DNA of 45,660 nt from Jiella endophytica (GTDB lineage: Bacteria > Pseudomonadota > Alphaproteobacteria > Rhizobiales > Rhizobiaceae). Of the stretch, positions 17,911 to 26,040 are shown piece by piece. Within the stretch, counting starts at the first letter, position 1, and each line of letters begins with the position of its first letter. A program made the translations under genes and the position numbers. The stretch lies in NCBI RefSeq assembly GCF_004519335.1, contig NZ_SOZD01000016.1, forward strand, positions 1 through 45,660, in the 5' to 3' direction. The notes beneath the pieces were generated by a model. It did no database searches. It was not told the DNA's origin and saw only the letters and a list, made by a program, of their open reading frames with translations.

Positions 17911-18390
17911 ATGGACAATACATTCTGGGCGCTCGTCGGCCTCGTCCTGTTCTTCGTCGTGGTCTTCTACGTGAAGGCGCCGACCAAGGTCGGCAAGAAT
18001 CTCGACGACCGGGCGGATCGCATCCGCAAGGAGATCGAGGAAGCGCGCGAGCTGAAGGAAGAGGCCAAGCAGCAGCTGGCCGAATATCAGCGCCGCCGCC
18101 GCGAGGCCGAGCAGGAAGCCAAGGACATCATCGCCGCCGCCAAGCGCGAGGCCGAGGCGATGCTGAAGGAAGCGCGCCAGCGCAACGAGGACTATGTCGA
18201 GCGGCGCACCGCCATGGCCGAGGCGAAGATCGCCCAGGCCGAGAGCGACGCGATCGCCGAGGTCCGCGCCTCGGCCATCAACATCGCCGTCGAGGCCTCG
18301 GCGAAGATCATCGCCGACCGCAATTCCGGCGGCTCCAGCGGCCAGTTCATCGACACCTCGATCGCCGAGGTGCGCAAGCGCCTCAACTGA
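17911..18390 (+). CDS. atpF: F0F1 ATP synthase subunit b
   Basis: 159 aa: one N-terminal transmembrane helix (about 5-22, FWALVGLVLFFVVVFYV), then a continuous amphipathic, highly charged coiled coil ending in the IDTSIAEVRKRLN dimerisation and F1-contact segment. TAAGGAGG precedes the ATG by six bases. It is the last gene of the F0 operon and is followed by a rho-independent terminator. The F1 genes are not in the window, consistent with the separate F0 and F1 operons of alphaproteobacteria. Confidence 0.95.
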   Translation: MDNTFWALVGLVLFFVVVFYVKAPTKVGKNLDDRADRIRKEIEEARELKEEAKQQLAEYQRRRREAEQEAKDIIAAAKREAEAMLKEARQRNEDYVERRTAMAEAKIAQAESDAIAEVRASAINIAVEASAKIIADRNSGGSSGQFIDTSIAEVRKRLN

Positions 18391-18416
18391 TCGCAAGGTC
18401 AGTCGCGGATCACTTT

Positions 18417-18448
18417 CAAAAGCCGGGCCCCTTGGTCCGGCTTTTTTT
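18417..18448 (+). terminator. Rho-independent terminator of the F0 ATP synthase operon
   Basis: Stem AAAGCCGG...CCGGCTTT, extended by G-C and wobble pairs, with a small CCTT loop, followed by a run of seven T. It lies 27 bp past the atpF stop codon. Confidence 0.9.
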
Positions 18449-18591
18449 GTGTCATGAGACAAGACCGGAACGGCCGGGCTCGCCGCGCAGAAACGCCGAT
18501 CACCGGCCGCGGCTGTCCATAGGCGGTGGCGCTCCAAGCAGCCCAGGGCATAGGATAAGCGAGAACCAACGTCGCAAGGAGAGGAACGACG

Positions 18592-19590
18592 ATGAACCCC
18601 GAGCCCCCCAGAAGCCGTCTTGCCGACGCACTCTTCGTGCCGGTCCTCACCCACTATAAGCAAGGTGCTCCCGGAACGGTCGATCCCGGCCGCACCCTTG
18701 CCCATATCCGGCACATCCGCCCGCATGTCCGCCAGGTGATGCTCGCCGGATCGACCGGCGACGGCTGGGAGATCTCCGATGCCGGCTTCGATGCGCTGAT
18801 CGATCTCGCCGCCTCGCAGGACGTCGCGGGGCTCGATGTCTCGCTGATCTTCGGCGCGCTGCGGCCGACGACCGAGGCGGTGATCGCAAGGCTCGGCCAT
18901 CTCGAAGAGCGGCTCTCGAAGGACCCGGCGCTGGAAGCGAGGGTGAGCGCTGCCGTCGTCTGCCCGCCGGTCGATGCCGATGCCAGCCAGGAGGCGATCC
19001 TCCGCCATTACGACGCCGTCCTGGCAGCGAGCCGCCTGCCCATTGCCGTCTATCAGCTGCCCCAGGTCACCTCATGCCGGATCGCGCCAGAGACGCTGGT
19101 GCGTCTCGCGCAATCGCCGCGGGTCACCCTCTTCAAGGATTCCTCCGGCGAGGATCAGGTGGCCGAGAGCCGCCTCGACTTCGGCTCCGTGGCGCTCGTT
19201 CGCGGCGCCGAGGGCGGCTATCTGGAAGCGCTGAAGCCGGCAGGGCCCTATGACGGCTGGCTGCTTTCCACCGGCAACGTCCTCGCCGAGCCACTGCGGC
19301 GCTTGCTGGCGCTGAAGGCGGAGGGCCGGCGCGCCGAGGCGGCGAAGCTGTCGGAGCAGCTTTCGGGCATCGTCTCGGAGATCTTCGGTGCGGCCGCGGC
19401 CGAAGGCGGCGCCAACGCCTTTTCCAATGCCAACCGGGCGATGGATCATGTCGCCGCCCACGGCTCCCGGTGGCGGGAGGCGGAGCTGCCGCTGAAGATC
19501 GACGGCAACCGCCTGTCGAAGCAGCTGGTGGAGGTCGCCGCCAAGGCCGCGGAGGCGTTTCTGCCGGGCAGCGCGGGCTATCTCGGCTGA
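18592..19590 (+). CDS. Dihydrodipicolinate synthase-family lyase/aldolase
   Basis: 332 aa TIM-barrel of the DapA/NanA superfamily. The Schiff-base lysine is Lys182 (TLFKDSSG), the catalytic tyrosine Tyr154 (IAVYQLPQV), and the substrate-carboxylate loop is AGSTGDGWE (52-60) in place of the usual GTTGE. These residues predict a class I aldolase or dehydratase acting on a 2-keto acid, but the specificity loops do not point to DapA itself. AGGAGAGG precedes the ATG at 18592. It stands alone after the ATP synthase terminator and before a convergent HEPN-like gene, so context does not reveal the substrate. Confidence 0.8.
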   Translation: MNPEPPRSRLADALFVPVLTHYKQGAPGTVDPGRTLAHIRHIRPHVRQVMLAGSTGDGWEISDAGFDALIDLAASQDVAGLDVSLIFGALRPTTEAVIARLGHLEERLSKDPALEARVSAAVVCPPVDADASQEAILRHYDAVLAASRLPIAVYQLPQVTSCRIAPETLVRLAQSPRVTLFKDSSGEDQVAESRLDFGSVALVRGAEGGYLEALKPAGPYDGWLLSTGNVLAEPLRRLLALKAEGRRAEAAKLSEQLSGIVSEIFGAAAAEGGANAFSNANRAMDHVAAHGSRWREAELPLKIDGNRLSKQLVEVAAKAAEAFLPGSAGYLG

Positions 19591-19627
19591 GCGGCATCAG
19601 CGGCACTGCTCCGGCCACCGGCAGCCC

Positions 19628-20104
19628 TCACGATCCTGCCACGAATTTCTGGGCGACCTTTCTGCGCACCTCTTCCAGCGTCGCCTCGAGTCGGTTGACC
19701 TGCGACAGGTCGCGGGTGGCGGCGGGATCGTATCGGGTGCGCAGATATTCCCGGCCCGCCGACATCGCCCGCAGATGGCGCGCGGTTCGCTTGCGCAGGC
19801 AAAGGCCAAGGGTGGCGACCCGAGCTGCCCGCTCGGCAAGATCGTGCTGCAATCCGCGCACCACCGTGGCCGGCTGTCCCTCCAGCACCAGCAGGGCGTT
19901 GAGATAGAGCTCGACCGCATGGATCGCCGCCAGCCTGAACGGCTCCAGCGTCAGCGGCTCGCCCGGCCGTCCACACTGCCGCAGCGCAACGGCGGCATCG
20001 CGATAGCTTTCGGCGAGAGCGAAGATCTCGGCGGCCGAGGCCGTCTCGCCGGGATATACCCGTTCCGCGCTCTCCTGCACCAGGGCGATGCCGAGCTTGC
20101 TCAT
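19628..20104 (-). CDS. HEPN-like domain protein, orphan
   Basis: 158 aa, mostly helical. The HAVELYLNALL helix (62-72), GLQHDL (84-89) and the RTARHL...YLRTRYDP stretch (106-127) resemble HEPN proteins, which contain an Rx(4-6)H RNase motif and often an RY-P turn; R104/R106 with H110 is the candidate motif here. HEPN proteins are often toxins paired with an MNT nucleotidyltransferase, but no such partner lies on either side. Start sites are weak: ATG 20104 is chosen and GTG 20116 is possible. An AT-rich TTTAAATAGGG segment near 20250 may hold its promoter. Family assignment is by eye and tentative. Confidence 0.5.
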   Translation of the reverse strand: MSKLGIALVQESAERVYPGETASAAEIFALAESYRDAAVALRQCGRPGEPLTLEPFRLAAIHAVELYLNALLVLEGQPATVVRGLQHDLAERAARVATLGLCLRKRTARHLRAMSAGREYLRTRYDPAATRDLSQVNRLEATLEEVRRKVAQKFVAGS

Positions 20105-20307
20105 CGCGAGGTCCACGCGCCCGAGACATGATCGGCCCGCCGGTCGGTCGCGATCCGGCCATGAACAGCGCTACCATTCCCGGTCTGCGCAAGGGCACCT
20201 GCCATCCGCTCCCTCCTACTGCGTATGAGGGATGATTTCCCGCTACGACTTTAAATAGGGTTTACGGATCAGGATCGATTGCAGCGGGTGGCAGAGCCGG
20301 CAACGCA

Positions 20308-20811
20308 TCAGAACGGCTTTACGACCACCAGGATGACGATGCCGATGAGGAGCACCGCCGGGACCTCGTTGATGATCCGCCAGCTGCGGGCCGGACGCTC
20401 GTTGCGATCCTCGGCAAAGCGCCTCGTGGCGGCTGTCAGCATCCCGTGGATGCCGGAAAGGATCAGCACCAGGAAGATCTTCACATGCAGCCAGTGGTCG
20501 CCGCCGGTCAGCCATCCGCCCGAAACGGCGAGCCAGACGCCGGCGACCCAGGTGGCGATCATCGAGGGGTTGATGATCCCCTTCAAAAGCCGGCGTTCCA
20601 TCACCTTGAAGGTCTCCGACTGCACCGAGCCGGGCTCGGCGTCAGCGTGATAGACGAAGAGCCGCGGCAGATAGAGCATGCCGGCCATCCAGGCGATCAC
20701 TGCGAAGACATGCACCGCCTTCACCCAGAGATAGGCCGAATCCGGCAAAAGCAGGAACATCAGCGCGGCAACGAGCACGGTGATGGCAAGGGCGATCAGC
20801 GCGTTTCTCAT
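20308..20811 (-). CDS. hemJ: Protoporphyrinogen IX oxidase HemJ
   Basis: 167 aa with four transmembrane helices. His34 in the WVKAVHVFAVIAWMAGML helix and the LPRLFVYH segment are the conserved heme-binding region of the UPF0093/HemJ family, which oxidises protoporphyrinogen IX in heme synthesis. In many Hyphomicrobiales hemJ lies directly between hemE and rho. Here it is on the same strand as hemE but 930 bp away across a repeat-filled gap, and no rho follows. The ATG at 20811 lacks a strong Shine-Dalgarno sequence. Confidence 0.92.
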   Translation of the reverse strand: MRNALIALAITVLVAALMFLLLPDSAYLWVKAVHVFAVIAWMAGMLYLPRLFVYHADAEPGSVQSETFKVMERRLLKGIINPSMIATWVAGVWLAVSGGWLTGGDHWLHVKIFLVLILSGIHGMLTAATRRFAEDRNERPARSWRIINEVPAVLLIGIVILVVVKPF

Positions 20812-21055
20812 CGTCGTTCGGATCGTCCTCGGGTCGCAGGCTTCGTGTCGGGGCCGGAAGGCCGAGTCGCTTCAGGCCAATGCCGACGGCCGTTCCTGAC
20901 TCGCCGCCTGCCGCCGAGTCAATTCGCCGCCAGCGCGGTGAGGCCGAAACCCCGCTTATACAGATCGGCCTGTGGGAAAGCTGTTGGCTAGGGCGCCCCA
21001 TGCTTCGCCGCCCATGCAGCAGCGGCAGGGAAAATCGGTCGCAGAGCCTAAAGCC

Positions 21056-21301
21056 TCGTCATCCCGGCCCCCGAGCCGGAATCCAGTCGTCTCAGTCGAA
21101 GTGGCCGTTCGAGTCAGGAATAACAACAAGCTGACGAACGATGGCCCCGCCACCGATTTGGAATGGATCCCGGGTCAAGCCCGGGATGACGAAGCGATGG
21201 GGCTGCCGCACCCTCAGAACCGTCGAGAGAATGCCCTTCCGCCCACGAATTGTCCGATGATCGCACCGCAGGAGATCCTCGGGACAAGCCCGAGGATGAC
21301 G
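21056..21301. repeat. Palindromic intergenic repeats and first copy of an 87-bp direct repeat
   Basis: Degenerate hairpin CATCCCGGCCCCCGAGCCGG at about 21059-21078, hairpin ATCCCGGGTCAAGCCCGGGAT at about 21167-21187, and the first 87-bp unit at 21215-21301 ending in hairpin ATCCTCGGG-ACAAG-CCCGAGGAT (21275-21297). Each hairpin is followed by GACG(AAGC). Part of the gene-free interval 20812-21741 between hemJ and hemE. Confidence 0.75.
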
Positions 21302-21504
21302 CCGCCGATGGGGGAACGCTTTTTGCAGGAACCCCACGCCACCTCGGGACCGGTCGGCGCCACTGCCAGGCCGGTCGTCGGATGCTGCGGTCCGATCTTG
21401 CGATCGGTCTTGCATGACCGCGCCTTGTCGGGGACCATCTCGGCACATAGTCCCGGTAACGTTGCGCATGTGGTCCCAAGCTCGCCGGAACCATCGGAGC
21501 GCGT

Positions 21505-21633
21505 CATCCTCGGGCTTGTCCCGAGGATTCACTGCTTCCGCAGCTCCAGAACCGTCGAAAGAACGCCCTTCCGCCCACGAATTGTCCGATGATCGCACCG
21601 CAGGAGATCCTCGGGACAAGCCCGAGGATGACG
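21505..21633. repeat. Inverted hairpin and second copy of the 87-bp direct repeat
   Basis: The second 87-bp unit (21547-21633) matches 21215-21301 at 85 of 87 positions, differing only near GTCGARAGAAYGCCC. Just upstream at 21505-21527 the same hairpin occurs in opposite orientation (ATCCTCGGG-CTTGT-CCCGAGGAT). Open frames through here, with recurring SSSGLSRGSPA peptides, are products of the repeat, not genes. Confidence 0.8.
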
Positions 21634-21741
21634 AAGCGGTGGTGCTTCCGGCAATTCTGCGACGGCCGTCCATCATCATCCGGCCGGATCGTCGCCTGGA
21701 CGGGATTCGCCGCATGGACGGGCTCATCCGCCAGAGGCGCC

Positions 21742-22764
21742 TTACCCCCTGATCCGCTTCAGCAGCGCCTCGACATGGGCGATCGGTGCGTCGGGGGTGA
21801 TGCCGTGGCCGAGATTGAAGATCAGCGGCCCGGAGCCGAGATTTTCGAGGATTCGGTCGATCCCTTCCTCCAGCGCCCGCCCGCCGGCGATCAGCCGCAG
21901 CGGATCGAGATTACCCTGCACCGGCCCTTCGGCCTGGAGTCCACGGGCAAAATCCATCGGCAGCTGCCAATCGAGTCCGACGGCATCGACGCCGGTCTTC
22001 TGGCGGTAGGTCGAAAGGAACGCTCCCGCTCCCTTGGCAAAGCCGATGATCCTGGCATCGGGTTTCGCAGCGCGGACCTTCTCGACCATCCGCCGCACGG
22101 GGCCGATCGCATAGGCCTCGAAGCTCGCCTCGTCGAGGACGCCGGACCAGGAATCGAAGATCTGCACGCAGTCCGCCCCGGCGGTCAGCTGGCGGATCAG
22201 ATAGTCGGCGCTCATCTCGGCGAGCAGGTAGAGCAGCGTTTCCATCTCCTCCGGATGGCGATAGCCGAACAGCCGCGCCGGCGCCTGGTCCGGCGTGCCG
22301 TGACCGGCGATCATGTAGGTCGCGACCGTCCAGGGGGCGCCGCAGAAGCCGATCAGCGTCGTTTCCGCGGGGAGTTCCTCGCGCAGCCTTGCGACCGTCG
22401 CGATGACGGGAGCGAGATGGGTCTCGGCCCGGCTCGGATCGAGCGAAGCGATCTCGTCCTCTCGGATCGGCGTCAGCTTCGGCCCCTCGCCTGCGACGAA
22501 ATGGAGGTCCCGATCGAGGGCGTCGGGGATCACCAGAATGTCGGAAAACAGGATCGCCGCGTCGAAGCCGAAGCGGCGGATCGGCTGGAGGGTCACCTCG
22601 GTGGCAAAGTCCGGATCGTAGCAGAGGTCGAGAAAGCCTCCGGCCTTGGCCCGCAATTCGCGATATTCCGGCAGGTAGCGGCCTGCCTGGCGCATCAGCC
22701 AGACGGGCGGCGGCGAGACCGTCTCGCCATTCAGCACCCGCAGAAGCTTGCGCTGTTCCGTCAT
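21742..22764 (-). CDS. hemE: Uroporphyrinogen decarboxylase
   Basis: 340 aa, standard length. Signature [16 protein letters not shown] (20-35) holds the conserved arginines that bind the substrate's carboxylates, and [14 protein letters not shown] is the second family signature. GHGITPDAP near the C-terminus also fits. It decarboxylates uroporphyrinogen III to coproporphyrinogen III. The ATG at 22764 has GGGAG six bases upstream; the one at 22785 has nothing comparable. In alphaproteobacteria hemE marks one side of the chromosome origin, and here it diverges from maf across a 535-bp gap. Confidence 0.97.
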   Translation of the reverse strand: MTEQRKLLRVLNGETVSPPPVWLMRQAGRYLPEYRELRAKAGGFLDLCYDPDFATEVTLQPIRRFGFDAAILFSDILVIPDALDRDLHFVAGEGPKLTPIREDEIASLDPSRAETHLAPVIATVARLREELPAETTLIGFCGAPWTVATYMIAGHGTPDQAPARLFGYRHPEEMETLLYLLAEMSADYLIRQLTAGADCVQIFDSWSGVLDEASFEAYAIGPVRRMVEKVRAAKPDARIIGFAKGAGAFLSTYRQKTGVDAVGLDWQLPMDFARGLQAEGPVQGNLDPLRLIAGGRALEEGIDRILENLGSGPLIFNLGHGITPDAPIAHVEALLKRIRG

Positions 22765-23299
22765 GGCGTTCTCCCAATCTTCCAAGAATCTCTTTTAAGA
22801 GAAATTGCTGATTCTTAGAGTCGGTGAATAGCCGGGATTCACATCCGGCGCCAATTTGGGCAATCTGCGCGGGACTTGGAGGCGGCGGTCGAATCCGGTG
22901 TCGCGACCGTCGATGTGAAGTCTGGGGAGGCTCTCAAATCCGCGAGACATCCGAAAGGCTTGGCGGGCGCGTCGCGATTTCGGCGGCTGCGGACGAGGCG
23001 TTGGTTTTGCAAAGGCGCTTGACGGGGCTTTGCCACAGATTCGCTGTCGCCCGGCCACAAGCGGATGGAGGCAGCCGATTGTGGATATGTGACGGTTCGA
23101 TGAACAGGGCGCGTGCAGCGTGGCCCGGCTGTCGGCGCGTTCACCCAAGCGGCCCACAGGCCGGCGAGAATCCCGGGCGTATCCGCCCGAGCCACTTGCT
23201 TCGCGGCAGCGAATCGAATCCGTCACCTCTTGCCTTGCTGAGGGGACGGCTCCATCAAGCACCCAACCCGTGAAGATTTGATTAAAAAGGCCCTCAACC
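22765..23299. other. oriC: Candidate chromosomal replication origin (oriC)
   Basis: Gene-free 535-bp gap between divergent hemE and maf. Caulobacter and rhizobial origins lie beside hemE, with maf-aroE-coaE on the other side. Seen here: nine GANTC sites (22786, 22810, 22818, 22836, 22891, 23038, 23168, 23211, 23216), about two being expected at this GC content; DnaA-box-like 9-mers ATATCCACA (23080-23088, minus) and TTTGCCACA (23029-23037), each with one mismatch to TTWTNCACA; weaker GGATTCACA (22835-22843) and CTATTCACC (22823-22831, minus); AT-rich ends at 22786-22820 and 23273-23290; and a TCTCTT/AAGAGA inverted repeat at 22789-22802. No full CtrA site (TTAA-N7-TTAA) was seen. Against it, ppsR, dnaQ, rho and mnmE are absent from the flanks. 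Confidence 0.6.
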
Positions 23300-23899
23300 A
23301 TGCCCAAAGGCATCGTGCTCGCTTCCGGCAGCGTCCATCGCCGGGAACTCCTGAAGAATGCCGGCGTGGACTTCACCGTACGCCCCTGCGACCTCGACGA
23401 ACGGGCGATCGAGGCGCCGCTCCTTGGCAGCGGCGCCACGGCGGAGGACGTCGCCTCGGTCCTGGCGGAGGCCAAGGCGGTCGACGTGTCCAAGAGCCAT
23501 CCGGACGAGATCGTCATCGGCGCCGACCAGACCCTGGCGCTCGGCGACAGGGTATTCCACAAGCCGGCCAATATGGAGGAGGCGCGGCGCACGCTGCTCT
23601 CTCTGTCCGGCGAGACGCACACCTTGAACAGCGCCGTCGTCCTGGTGGAGAAGGGCGTCGTCACCTGGCGCCATGTGGCCGTGGCGCGGATCACCATGCG
23701 CGAGCTCGATCCGGCGTTCATCGGCCGCTATTTAGCATCGGTCGGCTCGCGGGCGCTGACCAGCGTCGGCGCCTATCAGATCGAGCGGGAGGGCGTGCAG
23801 CTGATGGAGGCGATCGACGGCGACTATTTCACCATCATCGGCCTGCCGATCCTGCCGCTGTTGAAGGAATTGAGGCAGAGGGGAGAGATCGATGGCTGA
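23300..23899 (+). CDS. maf: Maf/Ham1-type nucleoside triphosphate pyrophosphatase
   Basis: 199 aa. Family signature [12 protein letters not shown] (7-18), IGADQTL with the catalytic-type Asp near residue 75, KPAN, and the C-terminal [28 protein letters not shown] block. Maf proteins hydrolyse non-canonical or surplus nucleoside triphosphates to monophosphates and are linked to cell-division control. It is the first gene of maf-aroE-NTF2-coaE and overlaps aroE by 8 bp. In many relatives a ppsR gene lies between the origin and maf; here it is missing. Confidence 0.93.
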   Translation: MPKGIVLASGSVHRRELLKNAGVDFTVRPCDLDERAIEAPLLGSGATAEDVASVLAEAKAVDVSKSHPDEIVIGADQTLALGDRVFHKPANMEEARRTLLSLSGETHTLNSAVVLVEKGVVTWRHVAVARITMRELDPAFIGRYLASVGSRALTSVGAYQIEREGVQLMEAIDGDYFTIIGLPILPLLKELRQRGEIDG

Positions 23900-24869
23900 C
23901 GAAAACGGGGAATGGACGCCGAAGCCCTATGTCAGCGGTGCCGAGCGGCCCCGCGGTGAGGGCTCGATCTTCGATCCGAACCACCGGACAAAGGATGAGG
24001 AGGGCCCGAAGGCCTTCATCACCGGCTGGCCGGTCTGGCATTCCCGCTCGCCGGCAATCCACGGCGCGTGGCTGAAGCAATTCGCGATCCCCGGCTCCTA
24101 TGTCCGCATGGGTGTCCCGCCGGAGGAAATCGGCGAATTCTTCGAGACGCTCGGCGAATCGGGCTTCGTCGGCGGCAACGTCACCGTCCCCCACAAGGTC
24201 GCCGCCTTCGAGGCGGTCGAGCGGCGTGACGGCGACGCCGAGGCGATCGGCGCGGTGAACACGCTGTGGTTCGAGGACGGCGCGCTCGTCGGCGGCAACA
24301 CGGATGCCTATGGATTTGCCGCCAATCTCGACGAGCGGCTGGCCGGCTGGGCCGATGCCGGAACGACGGTGGTGCTCGGCGCCGGCGGCGCGGCGCGGGC
24401 GGTGGTCCACGCGCTTTTGTCGCGCGGGGTTGAGCGGGTCGAGATCGTCAACCGGACGATGGGACGGGCCGAGGCGCTGGCGGCGCGTTTCGACAGGCTG
24501 TTTCCCGGCCGCATCGCCGCCCATGGCGAGGAGGAGCGGGCAAAGCTTCTCGAACGGGCGGACCTTCTGGTCAACACGACGCCGGTCCCCGAGAAAGACC
24601 CCGACGACGAGACGCCCGACTGGTTTCCCGAGCCGCTGCCCGACCTTTCGGCGCTGCCCGACCACGCTCTCGTCACCGATATCGTCTATACGCCGCTGAT
24701 GACACCGACGCTTCTTGCCGCGAAAGAGCGCGGCCTTGCTTATGCCGACGGCCTCGGCATGCTGCTGCATCAGGCCGTGCCCGGCTTCGAGCGCTGGTTC
24801 AAGCGCCGGCCGACGGTCGACGAGACGCTGAGGGCGCGGCTCGTCGCCGACATCGAAAGCGGATTGTGA
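23892..24869 (+). CDS. aroE: Shikimate dehydrogenase
   Basis: 325 aa, about 40 residues longer than usual owing to a charged N-terminal extension (residues 1-38) before [14 protein letters not shown]. The catalytic lysine is Lys102 in [17 protein letters not shown] lies at 136-141, and the NADP-binding motif GAGGAARA at 163-170. It reduces 3-dehydroshikimate in aromatic amino-acid synthesis. The start overlaps the end of maf by 8 bp, and the stop overlaps the next gene by the coupling sequence GTGA. A start at an internal codon nearer residue 38 is possible, but I see no Shine-Dalgarno sequence supporting it. Confidence 0.95.
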   Translation: MADENGEWTPKPYVSGAERPRGEGSIFDPNHRTKDEEGPKAFITGWPVWHSRSPAIHGAWLKQFAIPGSYVRMGVPPEEIGEFFETLGESGFVGGNVTVPHKVAAFEAVERRDGDAEAIGAVNTLWFEDGALVGGNTDAYGFAANLDERLAGWADAGTTVVLGAGGAARAVVHALLSRGVERVEIVNRTMGRAEALAARFDRLFPGRIAAHGEEERAKLLERADLLVNTTPVPEKDPDDETPDWFPEPLPDLSALPDHALVTDIVYTPLMTPTLLAAKERGLAYADGLGMLLHQAVPGFERWFKRRPTVDETLRARLVADIESGL

Positions 24870-25300
24870 CGATGAACGAGGCTTTCCAACAGGGCCGGCC
24901 GAGCGGCTTCCGGCTGGCGATCGAGCGGCTGTTCCAGAGCTATGTCGAAGGCTTCGACGATTTCGACGTCGACCGGGTGCTCGACTGCTTCGCCTATCCG
25001 GTAACGATCTGGCAGCTCGGCAAGGGCACGGTCTTTGCCGATGCCGGCGAGCTCGCCGAAAATGTCGAGGCGCTGTTCGACGTCTTCGAGAACGAGGAAA
25101 TCGCCCATTCGGAATTCCGCGTCATCGAGGCGAGCTCCTGCGGCAATGCTGCCTTCGTCGCGCTATCCTGGAAGCAGGAGCGCAAGGATGGCGAGGTCGC
25201 GATGGAGTTCGACTGCCGCTATGCGCTCAGGCGCAACGACCTTTCCGGCGAATGGCTGATCGCGCTGGCGATCAACGAGGAAGAGGCGCCGCTCTGGTGA
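24866..25300 (+). CDS. NTF2/SnoaL-like domain protein inserted between aroE and coaE
   Basis: 144 aa. A helix followed by an alternating beta pattern ([35 protein letters not shown], then several strands) matches the NTF2-like cone fold; no enzymatic residues are obvious. The GTG at 24866 forms a GTGA overlap with aroE, and its own stop forms a GTGA overlap with coaE, so it is translationally coupled on both sides. ATG 24872 is an alternative start. A gene at this place is not part of the conserved maf-aroE-coaE-dnaQ order I know, so it is likely a lineage-specific insertion that has become integrated in the operon. Confidence 0.7.
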   Translation: MTMNEAFQQGRPSGFRLAIERLFQSYVEGFDDFDVDRVLDCFAYPVTIWQLGKGTVFADAGELAENVEALFDVFENEEIAHSEFRVIEASSCGNAAFVALSWKQERKDGEVAMEFDCRYALRRNDLSGEWLIALAINEEEAPLW

Positions 25301-25920
25301 TCGTCCTCGGCCTGACCGGCTCGATCGGCATGGGCAAGTCGACCACGGCGGAACTCTTCGCCGAGGCCGGGCTGCCGGTCCATTCCGCAGACGCGGCGGT
25401 TCATGCGCTCTATGCCGGCAAGGCCGCTCCGGCGATCGAGGCAGCGTTTCCGGGCAGCGTCAAGGACGGTGTCGTCGACCGCGCCGAACTCTCCGACCGG
25501 GTTCTCGGCGATGGCGAGGCGCTGCGGCGGCTCGAGGCGATCGTCCATCCGCTGGTGCGCGAGGCGGAGGCGGATTTCCTGACCAGGGCCCGCGCCGACG
25601 GCGCGCCGGCCGCCGTCCTCGACATACCGCTGCTCTACGAGACCGGCGGCGAGACCCGCTGCGACCACGTCGTCGTCGTCTCGGCGCCCTTCGAGACACA
25701 GTGCGCCCGGGTGCTCGCCCGGCCGGGCATGAGCGAGGAGCGGTTTCAGGCGATCCTTGAAAAGCAGCTGCCGGACGCCGAAAAGCGGCGCCGGGCGGAT
25801 TTCGTCGTCGACACGTCCCGCGGCATCGAGGATGCCCGGCGCCAGGTTTCGGCGATTCTGGAACGGCTGATCGGCACCCGGGGCGGCACCGCACCCGTGG
25901 GCGACGGCGAGAAGCGCTGA
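25297..25920 (+). CDS. coaE: Dephospho-CoA kinase
   Basis: 207 aa. The P-loop [12 protein letters not shown] (5-16) is diagnostic, followed by DAAVHALY, the HPLVRE segment and the DIPLLYETG lid motif. It phosphorylates dephospho-CoA in the last step of coenzyme A synthesis. The GTG at 25297 overlaps the preceding stop (GTGA) and places the P-loop at the expected distance; the earlier ATG at 25252 lies inside the NTF2-like gene. In most relatives dnaQ and secB follow; here a class II amidotransferase does, after 120 bp. Confidence 0.95.
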   Translation: MIVLGLTGSIGMGKSTTAELFAEAGLPVHSADAAVHALYAGKAAPAIEAAFPGSVKDGVVDRAELSDRVLGDGEALRRLEAIVHPLVREAEADFLTRARADGAPAAVLDIPLLYETGGETRCDHVVVVSAPFETQCARVLARPGMSEERFQAILEKQLPDAEKRRRADFVVDTSRGIEDARRQVSAILERLIGTRGGTAPVGDGEKR

Positions 25921-26040
25921 GGGAAAGCAGCAAGGAGCGCCGGCTTCGCCGCGTCAGGCCCGCGCCATCAAGGCGTCAGACAATCGCCGGATCCTGCCGC
26001 GTTTCCTTTGTCCTCGCTCCGACCGTCCGGTCCTTCTGCC

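Noticed and set aside
18592-19590. dapA proper
   Set aside because: The Lys and Tyr of the superfamily are present but the usual GTTGE loop reads AGSTGDGWE and context is unrelated to lysine synthesis, so only the superfamily is claimed.
20990-21640. CRISPR array
   Set aside because: Repeats are palindromic, irregularly spaced, in both orientations, and one 87-bp unit is duplicated; no uniform spacers and no cas genes.
21092-21727. 211-aa frame in the hemJ-hemE gap
   Set aside because: The repeated SSSGLSRGSPA and NSWAEG peptides come from translating the hairpin repeat units; no homology or ribosome-binding site.
22916-23158. Additional DnaA boxes, e.g. at TGTGAAGTC and CGGCCCACA
   Set aside because: They match the consensus at too few positions to count as boxes by eye.
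22795-23721. 308-aa minus-strand frame through the hemE-maf gap
   Set aside because: It runs antisense through maf and out into the gap with no start signal; the gap behaves as non-coding.
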